Shown here one piece after another: positions 7,067 through 17,089 of a DNA stretch of 64,000 bases (positions are counted from its first letter, which is position 1; the number at the start of each line of letters is the position of its first letter). A model generated the notes under the pieces. That model saw only the letters and a program-made list of their open reading frames with translations. It did not search any database and had not been told where the DNA came from. The stretch is from Colwellia polaris. Lineage in GTDB: Bacteria; Pseudomonadota; Gammaproteobacteria; Enterobacterales; Alteromonadaceae. Location: the NCBI RefSeq assembly GCF_002104515.1, contig NZ_NBOE01000002.1:186001-250000 (forward strand), written 5' to 3'. The position numbers were made by a program, and so were the translations under genes.

Positions 7067-10000
7067 TTAACTAAATGATGTGGATTTATTCGTAATTTGA
7101 AAGGAGAGTAAATATTTTTGAAAATCATTTTTAGGAAGTGGTTTGCTATATAAATAACCTTGCAATTGCTCACAACGTAAACCCGATAAAAAACTTAGTT
7201 GTTGATTGGTTTCAACACCTTCTGCCACAACTTGCATACCTAAGTTGTGAGCGATGGTAACTATCGTAGCGACCATGTTTCGACCTTGCTCAGAGGTTTC
7301 AATATCGTCAACAAACGCTTTATCTATTTTTAGGGTATTTAATGGGAATTTCTTTAGATACGCCAATGAAGAGTAGCCAGTACCAAAATCATCTAACGAT
7401 AAATGAATGCCCATAGCGCGAATTTGCAGCATAGTATCAATGGCTTTTTGGGGAGAGTCCATCACAGTACCCTCAGTTATTTCTAGCTCTAAATATTTGG
7501 CAGGTAAGCGGCTTTCTTTCAGCGCGTCTGCAATCATTGCAACCAAGTTTGGCTGGGTAAATTGCACGGCGGAAAGGTTAACGGCAACACGACCGTCAAA
7601 AAGCCCCGCATCAACCCACTTCTTAGTGGCAATACATGCTTTTCTTAAAACTATTTCGCCAATATCAATTATTTGCCCTGTCTCTTCAGAAACCGGTATA
7701 AATACTACTGGGCTTATAATGCCTTTTTTAGGTGTTTCAAAGCGCACTAACGCTTCCATTCCCGCAATTTTTCCAGTGGTAATCTCTATTTTAGGTTGAT
7801 AAAAAACTGAAAATAAATCTTCTTTTAACCCGTGGCGAATTAAACTTTCAATTTGTAAGCGTTTTACCGCCGTTTTATTCATAGAATCACTAAAAAATTG
7901 ATATTTATTTCCGCCAATATTTTTAGCATGGTACATCGCAGTATCAGCATTTTTTAGCAATTCTTGTGGATTTTTCCCATCTTCGGGATATAGAACAATT
8001 CCAATACTACTATAAAGTACAATTTCTTGATTTTTGAGTCTTAATGGTAAGGCAATAGATTTTAATATTTCTTTACCAAGCGTAGTAATCGTGTGAATAT
8101 CATTTGTATTTTCAATAATTAAACTAAACTCATCACCACCTAAACGATAAACGGTATCAAGATTTTTACCTAAGCCTTTAATGCGCTCTGCAACTTTACA
8201 GAGTAATACATCACCAACTTCATGGCCTAGTGAGTCATTAACTTTTTTAAAGTTATCGAGATCGAATACTAATAATGCATGTGGTACTTTACTGTTTACC
8301 AACTTCTGTTGGTTAGCCTGAAAATAAGCTCGATTTGGAAGGCCAGTGAGAGTATCAGTGTTAGCAAGCTTTCTTAATTCGTACTCTGTTTGTTTACGTT
8401 TAGTTATATCAGAGAAAACGCCAACAAAGTGAGAAACATTACCGCTTTCATCACGAATTATATCAATGTTTAAATCGGTTAAGTAAAGGTCGCCATTATC
8501 ACGAGTATTTTCGATCTCACCGTGCCAACTGCCTTTAGTGATTAAGTGCTTCTTTACGTTTTGATTAAAGCTGTCAGAATATCGTTCAAACTTAAGAAGT
8601 GTACCGCGCATTTGTAATTTACTTTTTCCGGTAATACTTTGAAATGCCTTATTAACATCAACAACAGTAAATTGACGGTCGTAAATAACAATAGCGTCAG
8701 AGATGTTTTCGATACATTTTGCAAAAAGCTTTAAACGTTCATCAGCACGTTTAATTTGACTAATATCTTTTAGTGTTCCTGTCATTCGGCTAGGGTTGTT
8801 TTTTTCATCTCGCTCAACAATCTTTCCACGATCTAGCACCCATATCCATTTATTATCTTTATCTTTAACACGATATGTTGATTCAAAATGCTGGCTACTG
8901 TCTTCAAAATGTTGATTTAAAGCTTCCCTAACACGTGGAATATCGTGTTGATGAATGTTGGTTTGGTCAGCACCAACATTACGTTTACCATCTTGAGGGA
9001 ACTCTAATATCCCCCAGATATTGGAACGGAATATTTTACCGCTTTTAATATTCCAATCCCACATTTCGTCACCACTACCCCAAAGTGATAATTTAAGACG
9101 TTCTTCACTGAGTTTGATTTGGAGGTGATATAAGCGTTTGTGGCGCATTTGTTGCAAAATATAAGCGAAGATCAACAGTGCAACGCAACTGTAAAAAATT
9201 ATCGCTGTAGTTGATAACCACCAAGGCGGCATGATGGTAATATTAAGTGACTTGATTTTACTTTCTTGATTGCTTTGTAAATCATATGCTTGTACTTCGA
9301 AAGTATAATCGCCAGAGTTTAAGTTCGTATATGTTGCTCTTTGGTTATTTTTTCCTGAATCAATCCACTTATCTTCTAATCCAACCAAGCGGTAACGATA
9401 ATTTAGTTGGTTGGGGAGTTTAGTATTTGGTGAGATGAACTCGATACTAAATTGAGATTGTGTATGCTGCAAAGTAAGAGTACTTAAATAGTTTGGAGCC
9501 TGCTCTAAAAAATACTGATTTTCTAATGTTTTAGGCTGTATATTACTCCTGACAGGCACTTGTTTATTAGCAATAAATACATTTGAAATAGTAGGTGTTA
9601 GTGGAAATTGTTTTATTTGATAAACTTCTTGAGGAATAAAGGTATGAAAACCATTTACACCACCAAAGAAGATGGTATCACTAGATGTTAATAATGAACT
9701 ATCGCTAATATATTCATTGTCATTCAATAGCATATCTTTATTAAAAGTTCTGACTAATTGGTTTGAGGGGTTAACAGAATTTATACCAATATTAGTTGAT
9801 ACCCAGCCTGTATCTGAGGAGTCAATGACAACATCAGCTATAAAATTATTACTAAGTCCATTTTTTTCGCTAAAAAATAAGTTTGTATTGTTGTTTTTGT
9901 TAATTAAGGCTAAACCGTTGCGTTGCGAGCCTAACCAGATCCATTCATTAGACACCGCAATATTTGAAATTTCGCCAAATTTGATTTTATTTGAAAGCTT

Positions 10001-11638
10001 GTAGGTTTTATTTGAAAATTCTAGTTTAGTAACGTTGAAGCTTAAAACCTCTCCTTGATCTGATGATAGCCAAATTGTTTTATCTTTATCATATTTTAAA
10101 GAGGTAAAAGTACTTCCATTTTCATAAGTTTCAAACTGATTTGTTTCAATATCAAACGAAGTTAGTTTTAAGTTACTGTTAATAAACCAAATTTTATTAA
10201 TTATCAAAAACATAAGACTTAAATTGGCGTGATAGGAGTTGTTTTTCCAAAATTTGTTTTCAGTAAGAGTGAAGTTTTTGGTATTAAAGTTATATAGTTT
10301 TCCTGGTCGGTTTGAGTTTTCTTCTTCAGTCCTTAACCAAATGTTATCGAGCTTGTCAGTCATCAAGTGGGAAATAGGAAACTTGTTTCCAATATTTATA
10401 TGGACAATCTTTTCATCTGAATTCAAGTAACTTAACTGTCCATCATCGGTAGCAAACCATACTTTACCATCTTTAGTTTCTGCTAAAGCATATACCGAGC
10501 TTGGCATTTCGTTATAATTAAATAAGCCATGTCTAATTTTTAACTGAAGGCTATTAAATGTGTTAATCCCATTCCCATCAGTTCCAAGCCAAATATTATC
10601 TGCTTTATCTTTGAATAACTTTAATATGTAATTGTTGGAAATAGCATTTTTATGTTGTACAGATTGATATGAATCAATATCACCAGATAGCAAGTTAATA
10701 ATGTTGAGGCCATTTAATGTTCCGAGCCAAACCATCGAACCATTCAATAACTCAATAGTCCTAACGTTGTTAGATAGAAGTTTATCGTTTTTATTTTCAG
10801 CGTTAGCTGAGTAATGTTTTTTTATTTTATATTCTTGAGAGATAACAAATAAACCGTTATCGGTCGCTAACCAGTATTGATTGTCGATGAGTTTTAGATC
10901 GTAAAGTGCATCTGCATTTAGTTTCAAATTCCATTTATTGTGTTCACTTAAAGAAATTGCAAAGGTTAGTGTATTGTTGGCTAAATATATCCCTTTATCA
11001 TAAGTACCAAGCCAATAGTTCCCTTTTTCATCTTGGAAAATGGTTTTAATCTCTTTTAAAGCAGTATCAAAACCACGAATTCTTATTCGTGAAAAATTTT
11101 GATTTTCTGGATCAAATTTATGTAGACCTTCTTTGGTGGAAACCCAAATGTTATTATTGGGGTCTTGATAAATATCCCAAATTTCGTTGTCTTTTAATGA
11201 GCTATTGTCGTTAGTTTGATGTGTGAAATTTTCAAAATTATCGAGCGATTCGTTGTAACGACTCAATCCTTTATTTGTGCCAACCCAAAGCACGTTTTGT
11301 TTATCTATAAATAATTTGCGAATAAAATTATCAGCAATTGATGATTGATCAGAGCTATCGTGACGATAATAAACGAAGTTCTTACCATCATATCGATTTA
11401 AGCCGTCTTGGGTGGCTATCCATATAAAGCCATTTTGGTCTTGGGTAATATCGTAAACATAGCTTTGAGAGAGGCCTTCAGCTATCGAAATTCGTTCAAA
11501 TTTCAAGGGGTTTTGATTAATATTGTACTGTGAAGCTAGGACCTTGGTATGAGGAAGTAGCAAAATTGTCAGGGTCAAAAAAGTGACCACTGCAAAACAT
11601 CGGGGAATTAATTTATTTCTTAAAAGAAGCAAAAGCAC
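7067..11638 (-). CDS. Membrane sensor: two-component-regulator propeller, PAS, GGDEF and EAL domains
   Basis: This large sensor (1523 aa) would make and/or break cyclic-di-GMP. After a signal/anchor (residues about 1-36) come many propeller repeats of the type GL-x-RYDG-x-x-F with W(I/V)AT or WLGT strands (about 50-720), then a Y_Y_Y domain (about 730-805), one transmembrane helix (about 810-830), two PAS segments with PAC motifs, GGDEF and EAL. The GGDEF motif is intact (RLGGDEFSLII). The EAL domain keeps EALVRFE, NLSAVQF, ELEITEG, DDFGTGYSS, KIDKAFV and AEGVET, so both activities look possible. The start is GTG with AAAGG eight bases upstream. The periplasmic ligand is unknown; related propellers in Bacteroidetes sense oligosaccharides. 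It ends 154 bp before the repeat-peptide gene on the same strand. Confidence 0.92.
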   Translation of the reverse strand: MLLLLLRNKLIPRCFAVVTFLTLTILLLPHTKVLASQYNINQNPLKFERISIAEGLSQSYVYDITQDQNGFIWIATQDGLNRYDGKNFVYYRHDSSDQSSIADNFIRKLFIDKQNVLWVGTNKGLSRYNESLDNFENFTHQTNDNSSLKDNEIWDIYQDPNNNIWVSTKEGLHKFDPENQNFSRIRIRGFDTALKEIKTIFQDEKGNYWLGTYDKGIYLANNTLTFAISLSEHNKWNLKLNADALYDLKLIDNQYWLATDNGLFVISQEYKIKKHYSANAENKNDKLLSNNVRTIELLNGSMVWLGTLNGLNIINLLSGDIDSYQSVQHKNAISNNYILKLFKDKADNIWLGTDGNGINTFNSLQLKIRHGLFNYNEMPSSVYALAETKDGKVWFATDDGQLSYLNSDEKIVHINIGNKFPISHLMTDKLDNIWLRTEEENSNRPGKLYNFNTKNFTLTENKFWKNNSYHANLSLMFLIINKIWFINSNLKLTSFDIETNQFETYENGSTFTSLKYDKDKTIWLSSDQGEVLSFNVTKLEFSNKTYKLSNKIKFGEISNIAVSNEWIWLGSQRNGLALINKNNNTNLFFSEKNGLSNNFIADVVIDSSDTGWVSTNIGINSVNPSNQLVRTFNKDMLLNDNEYISDSSLLTSSDTIFFGGVNGFHTFIPQEVYQIKQFPLTPTISNVFIANKQVPVRSNIQPKTLENQYFLEQAPNYLSTLTLQHTQSQFSIEFISPNTKLPNQLNYRYRLVGLEDKWIDSGKNNQRATYTNLNSGDYTFEVQAYDLQSNQESKIKSLNITIMPPWWLSTTAIIFYSCVALLIFAYILQQMRHKRLYHLQIKLSEERLKLSLWGSGDEMWDWNIKSGKIFRSNIWGILEFPQDGKRNVGADQTNIHQHDIPRVREALNQHFEDSSQHFESTYRVKDKDNKWIWVLDRGKIVERDEKNNPSRMTGTLKDISQIKRADERLKLFAKCIENISDAIVIYDRQFTVVDVNKAFQSITGKSKLQMRGTLLKFERYSDSFNQNVKKHLITKGSWHGEIENTRDNGDLYLTDLNIDIIRDESGNVSHFVGVFSDITKRKQTEYELRKLANTDTLTGLPNRAYFQANQQKLVNSKVPHALLVFDLDNFKKVNDSLGHEVGDVLLCKVAERIKGLGKNLDTVYRLGGDEFSLIIENTNDIHTITTLGKEILKSIALPLRLKNQEIVLYSSIGIVLYPEDGKNPQELLKNADTAMYHAKNIGGNKYQFFSDSMNKTAVKRLQIESLIRHGLKEDLFSVFYQPKIEITTGKIAGMEALVRFETPKKGIISPVVFIPVSEETGQIIDIGEIVLRKACIATKKWVDAGLFDGRVAVNLSAVQFTQPNLVAMIADALKESRLPAKYLELEITEGTVMDSPQKAIDTMLQIRAMGIHLSLDDFGTGYSSLAYLKKFPLNTLKIDKAFVDDIETSEQGRNMVATIVTIAHNLGMQVVAEGVETNQQLSFLSGLRCEQLQGYLYSKPLPKNDFQKYLLSFQITNKSTSFS

Positions 11639-11833
11639 AAATACAACCTTTTGGTAATGAAACCCATACCTAACTCATTTAACTTAGTTGGTATGCCATA
11701 TATTTTTATTATTTTTGGATGCCACGCCCCATTACAAATGATGTAGAGGGGGAAGTCAATCATTGCTGCGAAAGTAACAATTATTAAATATATTTAAACG
11801 CCATTAGCTCAGCTAAACATTGTATCGGCTAGA

Positions 11834-14629
11834 TTAATATTTTCTTTGACATATTTTCAATAAAGTTTCTTCGTCATTTTTAATGGCATAGTTTTTTGTC
11901 ATTTCCTTTAATTGTTGACGACTTTCATAACTAAGTAATGATAAGCAGTCTGTGTTTTGGGCTTGATTGAAAACAGTCATAATAAATTCAGCAACATCTT
12001 CTATTGATAAGTTTTCAATAATTGAAATGAGTTTGCTCTTTTGATTGAATGAAGGCTCTTTGTTACAAATAGCAGCCCAATATCTTTGACTTTTTATTCT
12101 TAAATTTGAGTCCTTTTCCTGTAACTGGCTGGCAAGACCATGTTGTAAATGTTGCCAATGCTCTGCAGGTAATTGATCAATAAAGTCACTAGAGCGAGCA
12201 ATAAACTCATTCATTGCAATTGTTAATGTAACCGAATCGGTATGGGGTGATTGAATATAAAATGCTATTCCAGGGTAGCGATTAATAGGAATAAAGCCTA
12301 CACCGACCAAATAGCCATATTGTTTTTCTGTGCGCATTTCTTGGAAAAAAATAGGTGAGAGTAGTTGGTTAGTTAACATGGTTAACGCTACTGTGCGTAA
12401 ATCTTTATTTGGCATCGGATAATAAAGTACCGCAGCATGGTCATGAGCGGGTAATGCCATTGGCAATGTTAAAGTGCCTTTTCCTTTAATATCATTACAA
12501 GTAATTTTGACTTGATTGTTGTCTGACAATTTATTGACGAACACTTTTTTAATATCAGTAATTATTGTATCCGCAGATTGCCTAGACCAATTACCATGAA
12601 TGAGAAGATCAACAGCATTGTTTTCAAAAATTTTAGGAACAAAGTTTTTAAAGTGATCAAATTCTATTTTTTCTAGGGCATTAATTAATGTTTTGCTACT
12701 TGGGCTTGTAGGTTGCATTGAGGCACTGAGTTTAGCGAAAAGTTGCGATATAGACTTACTATTTTCTGCATTTTGCCAATGACAAAGTAGCTGTTGTTTA
12801 AATAATTCAAACTTATTTGGACAAAACTTCCCTTGCTTTAAGCTTGCGAGTAACTTTGGCAATAGTTGCTCTTGTTTCGTACTAATACCCGACAATTGTA
12901 GTGTTAGCCCACTTTGATGGGAATATAAGTGATAGTGAATGCCGGCTAACTCTGCGTCGTAATGTTCTTCTATAACGGCATCGCTGTATAAGTCAATAAA
13001 AAGACGAGTCATAGCGATTGAGCTCGGACTTTCTATTACTGCAGGTGAGTCTATCGATAAGTAGATGTAACCTTTGGGAGTATTAAAACTTGTATCATGC
13101 TTGAACCAAGCATTCAGGCCATTTTGTTGATAAATTTTTTCGGGTGGCTTTTGTGGTGTGTTGCTTAAGTCTTCATTAGCAATTAGCTGGGGCCGAGCAA
13201 CAATATAGGGGTTGTTTTTAGGTAAAGTTAACGCGTTTAAAGTTTCACTTTGTTGCCATTGCTCGATTTTTTTAAGCGCAATGTTTTTAACAGAATAGGG
13301 CACTTGATACCATTTACTTGTGTTGCTATGAGGCATGTCAGGGCTGTTTTTATCAATAGAAATTATGCGCATATTGCTAGCGACTAAATAGCCTAACAAG
13401 GTCGTTAGGGTTATTTGGTTTTGACCTTCCATAACATAGTCGCCAAAGATGTAATCTTTTTCTGGGTAATGTTGCATGTTAATGACAAGCTGACTAACAG
13501 AGTCAAGTGGCGACAACTTTTCTTGATAACAAAACGATAACTCAGCTAATGCTTTTTTTTCTCTATAATATTGCTCATTAAGTGGGGACTTTTTCAATAA
13601 GTTTATATAGGCGAATACAATACTTATTATCTCATTTATATTTGTAGCGCCGAGCTCAGAAAGTGAAATGCTAATATTAAAGTCTTTAAAGTTAGAGCCA
13701 TTTATACCTGAACCAGCGGTTAAACCTAAAGCCCACTGCTTACTTTTTAACAATGACAATATGCTGCCAGGACCTTCATGGCCAATTAAATAAGCGAGAA
13801 TAGATTCCGGTTTTTGTCGGTAATATTCATCGATACTTGGCATTGCAAAACTAATAATTAATTGTTGATCGTTTCTAACCGGTGTTACAGATATCCACTT
13901 TTGTTGATGCTCAGGGTAATAAAGGGGCTCAGTGATTTTAACTTTTTCAAGGCCATTTGATTTTATATCAGAAAAATTAGCATTAGCTAATGCTGCTAAG
14001 TTATCGAGCGACTGAGGGCCTTCTAGTACCAAAGTCATAAAATGTGCTTGATAGTTTTTGTCAAAAAATGCACTTAACTCTGCTTGTAAATTGTATCCAG
14101 CTTTATCTGCTAGAGTTTCACTACTACCAACAGAAAATTTTGCAAAAGGGTGTTCTTGGTTAATGGTTTCTTTGTGAACATCGTAAAGGCGTCGAATGTC
14201 GTCTTTTAGCTTAAGTTTAAACTCGGCATCTATATTTTTACGTTCTTTATTAACGAATTCTTCAGATAATAAAGGGCACGTAAAAAACTCACCAAAACGT
14301 ACTATTGCAGAATCAAAGTGTTGATGGCCGATATCGAAGAAAAAACAGGTATGCTCAGTTGCTGTCCAAGCATTGTTACTACCACCGTGTTCATTAATAA
14401 ATTTTTGGTATTCACTACCATCAGGAAAGTTTTTTGTACCAAGAAATAGCATGTGTTCAAGAAAGTGAGCAAGACCTTGTCGATGCTTAGGATCATCGAA
14501 ATGACCAACATTTACTGCTAAAGCTGCTGCAGATTTATGAGAGTCGTTATTATGAACTAATAAAACTCTTAAGCCGTTGTTTAAGGTAATTGACTTATAT
14601 TGTTTAGTGTCATTCGGGCTTATTTTCAC
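11834..14629 (-). CDS. Insulinase-family (M16) zinc peptidase, pitrilysin-like
   Basis: This 931-residue metallopeptidase belongs to the protease III / insulin-degrading enzyme group. The inverted zinc motif HFLEH lies at 55-59, and the third zinc ligand is a glutamate about 76 residues later. The downstream motif GGSNNAWTATEHTCFFFDI is also typical. The C-terminal half contains the inactive M16 repeats, including the RTEKQYGYLVGVGFIP segment. No signal peptide is evident (MKISPNDTKQYKS), so it may be cytoplasmic, unlike periplasmic E. coli PtrA. It probably degrades peptides; the substrate is unknown. The start is GTG preceded by GGGAGCGAAA. The gene stands alone, with 195 bp to the sensor gene downstream and a divergent gap of 283 bp to sixA. 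Confidence 0.9.
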   Translation of the reverse strand: MKISPNDTKQYKSITLNNGLRVLLVHNNDSHKSAAALAVNVGHFDDPKHRQGLAHFLEHMLFLGTKNFPDGSEYQKFINEHGGSNNAWTATEHTCFFFDIGHQHFDSAIVRFGEFFTCPLLSEEFVNKERKNIDAEFKLKLKDDIRRLYDVHKETINQEHPFAKFSVGSSETLADKAGYNLQAELSAFFDKNYQAHFMTLVLEGPQSLDNLAALANANFSDIKSNGLEKVKITEPLYYPEHQQKWISVTPVRNDQQLIISFAMPSIDEYYRQKPESILAYLIGHEGPGSILSLLKSKQWALGLTAGSGINGSNFKDFNISISLSELGATNINEIISIVFAYINLLKKSPLNEQYYREKKALAELSFCYQEKLSPLDSVSQLVINMQHYPEKDYIFGDYVMEGQNQITLTTLLGYLVASNMRIISIDKNSPDMPHSNTSKWYQVPYSVKNIALKKIEQWQQSETLNALTLPKNNPYIVARPQLIANEDLSNTPQKPPEKIYQQNGLNAWFKHDTSFNTPKGYIYLSIDSPAVIESPSSIAMTRLFIDLYSDAVIEEHYDAELAGIHYHLYSHQSGLTLQLSGISTKQEQLLPKLLASLKQGKFCPNKFELFKQQLLCHWQNAENSKSISQLFAKLSASMQPTSPSSKTLINALEKIEFDHFKNFVPKIFENNAVDLLIHGNWSRQSADTIITDIKKVFVNKLSDNNQVKITCNDIKGKGTLTLPMALPAHDHAAVLYYPMPNKDLRTVALTMLTNQLLSPIFFQEMRTEKQYGYLVGVGFIPINRYPGIAFYIQSPHTDSVTLTIAMNEFIARSSDFIDQLPAEHWQHLQHGLASQLQEKDSNLRIKSQRYWAAICNKEPSFNQKSKLISIIENLSIEDVAEFIMTVFNQAQNTDCLSLLSYESRQQLKEMTKNYAIKNDEETLLKICQRKY

Positions 14630-14912
14630 TTTCGCTCCCGCACAGGTTAATTACAGCAGGTCTTTGCTATAATCTATAATATTATTTTTTTAATCTTCTA
14701 AATTACCTTAAGGAATAAGGTGAGTCCATTTTATTCTTAACTGATGTTATAAAAATATAAGTAATTCATTTACTATAGCGCCAATTCTGAAGATATATAC
14801 CTAATGATTTTTAACACTGTGTGGTTAGTGTAATGAGAAAAAGGTGTTTTAGTCTCACAAGTTGAAAATGTTCATTTGGTCCAGGTGAGCATATATTGTG
14901 TTTAAGGTATTT

Positions 14913-15398
14913 ATGCAAATTTTCGTTATGCGTCATGGTCAGGCTGAAATGCTTGCAGCAAGTGATGCGCAAAGACCGTTAACCCAAAGCGGTATTGAAG
15001 AAGCTCAAGTTATGGGGCAATGGTTATTAAAAAATAGCCCTGCATTTGACTGCATTTTTGTTAGCCCATACACACGCGCACAACAAACAGCTGACGCGGT
15101 AATAAATGAGTTAACATGTGTTGCTAAAAGAGAGACCTTAGCGATTATTACTCCTGAAGATAATGCTAAAGATGTGCATGGTTATTTAGATGCTATTTGT
15201 AGCCAAGAGCAATATAAGAGTATTTTACTTGTGTCTCATATGCCTTTAGTGAGTTACTTGGTTGCTGAATTAACCGTAGATCACGTCATGCCGATGTTTC
15301 AAACGGCTTCAGTAGCAAACATAGAGTACAGTTTAGATAAAATGTCTGGTGAATTGTTGGCTTTAGTTTCCCCCTATGACATTGAAGAGGCACGTTAA
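14913..15398 (+). CDS. sixA: Phosphohistidine phosphatase SixA
   Basis: This is a small histidine phosphatase-superfamily enzyme of 161 residues that removes phosphate from phosphohistidine. It starts MQIFVMRHGQAE with the catalytic RHG at 7-9; PLTQSG, the VSPYTRAQQTA motif and SHMPLVSYLVAEL supply the other active-site residues. In E. coli SixA dephosphorylates HPt domains and components of the nitrogen phosphotransferase system. The ATG at 14913 is chosen over the upstream GTG at 14898 because it gives the family N-terminus and has AAGG seven bases before it. It converges on smrB. Confidence 0.9.
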   Translation: MQIFVMRHGQAEMLAASDAQRPLTQSGIEEAQVMGQWLLKNSPAFDCIFVSPYTRAQQTADAVINELTCVAKRETLAIITPEDNAKDVHGYLDAICSQEQYKSILLVSHMPLVSYLVAELTVDHVMPMFQTASVANIEYSLDKMSGELLALVSPYDIEEAR

Positions 15399-15445
15399 CG
15401 TAATTAGCTGTTAATCGGCTTAGGAGTTTAAATACTTAGGGTAAA

Positions 15446-15988
15446 TTAGTCGCGTATAAACTTATCTTTTAATTCCACTAAAACTAAAATCGCACCATTC
15501 CCACCCCATTCTAAAGGTGCTTGATGAAAGGCCATTACACTGGGATGTTGTACTAACCAATGCGGTACTTTATTTTTTAAAATCCGCGCGCCTAAGCCAT
15601 GTACAATACAAACACATTGGGCGTGCTCTTTATCGCAAGCAGCAAGTAAAGCAGCAATTTCGCGTTTTGACTGATGTTGATCTAAACCATGTAAATCTAA
15701 AATTAAATCAGGGGTGTACTGTCCGCGTCTTAAGTTTTTAGCTTCAAAACTATCAACGTCCTCTCGCACATATTTCAATGGCCCTTGAGTATTTAAATCA
15801 GGTTCAAACTCATCTGAAAAATGAAACTCGGCGAGGGCCTTGTTATCTTTTTGCTTAGATAGGGTTGATTTAGACTTGATGGTTCTTTTTTCCGGGTGTA
15901 CTCTGTCCTGCACCATAGGTTTGACCTTACCTACGGCATCTTTAAATAATTTTTTTTCATCCGCATTTAGCGCGTCTTTAAATTTCAT
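15446..15988 (-). CDS. smrB: Smr-domain endonuclease SmrB
   Basis: The protein is 180 residues from ATG 15986-15988. The N-terminal region ends in FSDEFEPDLNTQGPLKYVR, shared with E. coli SmrB (YfcN). The Smr domain follows with LDLHGLDQHQSKREIAALL (the DLHG motif), CVCIVHGLGARILK (the HG-x-G motif) and HPSVMAFHQAPLEWGGNGA. SmrB is a ribosome-collision endonuclease that cuts mRNA between stacked ribosomes. A TTG two codons upstream is possible, but the ATG gives the family-like start MKFKDAL. It is divergent from prmB with 85 bp between the start codons; the same divergent arrangement is common in Gammaproteobacteria. Confidence 0.9.
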   Translation of the reverse strand: MKFKDALNADEKKLFKDAVGKVKPMVQDRVHPEKRTIKSKSTLSKQKDNKALAEFHFSDEFEPDLNTQGPLKYVREDVDSFEAKNLRRGQYTPDLILDLHGLDQHQSKREIAALLAACDKEHAQCVCIVHGLGARILKNKVPHWLVQHPSVMAFHQAPLEWGGNGAILVLVELKDKFIRD

Positions 15989-16073
15989 GTGCAAAGTCTA
16001 AAAACATCGACGAACAATAACAAGTGAAAGTATAATAAAATATATGCAATATGATGAACAACCTGAGGAATGT

Positions 16074-16997
16074 GTGGAAATAATAAACTTTACAGAGGTA
16101 AGCGAACAACTGCATACCGTTAATGACTATGTGCGATTTGGCGCGAGTCAGTTTAATCAAGCTGATTTATACTTTGGCCATGGTACAAACAACGCATGGC
16201 ATGAAGCGCTTACATTAGTTATGCATCAGCTTGCATTACCTCAAGAGCTTTCTAATGAATTAATGCAGTGCCGCTTAGTATCAACAGAGCGAATTGCTAT
16301 TTTACAATTATTTGAACGCCGTATTGTTGAAGGCCTACCCGCTGCGTATTTAACTAACCAAGCGATGTTTTGTGGTTTACCTTTTTATGTTGATGAACGT
16401 GTACTAGTGCCGCGTTCACCAATAGGTGAACTAATCGAGCAAAGTTTCACGGGGTTAATAGAAGAGTCTCCAGAACGTATTTTAGACTTATGTACAGGCA
16501 GTGGTTGTATTGCCATTGCTTGTGCTGTTGCTTTTCCTGAAGCTGAAGTTGATGCCGTAGATCTTTCTGTTGATGCGTTAAACGTGGCGCAAATTAATAT
16601 TGATGGCCATGGTTTATCTGCACAAGTTATTCCAATTCAGTCTGACGTTTTTTCTGGGGTGCAAGGGCAAAGCTATGATTTAATAGTGACAAATCCACCT
16701 TATGTCGATCAAGAAGATGTGGATTCATTGCCGCAAGAGTACTTGCATGAACCCGTAATGGGTTTAGGTAGTGGTTTTGATGGTCTGGATATCGTTCGAC
16801 AAATTTTAGCGCAAGCGGCGGATCATCTTAACGATAATGGTGTACTTATTTGTGAAGTGGGCAATTCACAAGTTCATTTAACCGCGGCTTTTCCATCAGT
16901 GCCATTTCAGTGGTTAAGGTTTGAGAGAGGCGGTCATGGTGTGTTTAAATTGACTAAAGCGCAATTAATAAATCATCAGCAAGACTTTAAACAATAA
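16074..16997 (+). CDS. prmB: 50S ribosomal protein L3 glutamine methyltransferase PrmB
   Basis: This is an S-adenosylmethionine-dependent N5-glutamine methyltransferase acting on ribosomal protein L3. The SAM motif ILDLCTGSGCIAIACA and the catalytic TNPPYVDQED (the NPPY that binds the glutamine amide) are present. VDERVLVPRSPIGELI separates PrmB from PrmC. The GTG start at 16074 follows a GAGGAA ribosome site and aligns residue for residue with the start of E. coli PrmB, giving 307 residues. An ATG ten codons upstream (16044) has no clear ribosome site. It lies 92 bp before aroC on the same strand, as in many relatives, so they may be co-transcribed. Confidence 0.9.
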   Translation: MEIINFTEVSEQLHTVNDYVRFGASQFNQADLYFGHGTNNAWHEALTLVMHQLALPQELSNELMQCRLVSTERIAILQLFERRIVEGLPAAYLTNQAMFCGLPFYVDERVLVPRSPIGELIEQSFTGLIEESPERILDLCTGSGCIAIACAVAFPEAEVDAVDLSVDALNVAQINIDGHGLSAQVIPIQSDVFSGVQGQSYDLIVTNPPYVDQEDVDSLPQEYLHEPVMGLGSGFDGLDIVRQILAQAADHLNDNGVLICEVGNSQVHLTAAFPSVPFQWLRFERGGHGVFKLTKAQLINHQQDFKQ

Positions 16998-17089
16998 ACA
17001 ATGAATACTCACTAAGATTTAAATTTATTTAGAGTACTTTGAGGCCAATATTATGGGTATATCATCACTTTTAACGGGTAAAATTTATT

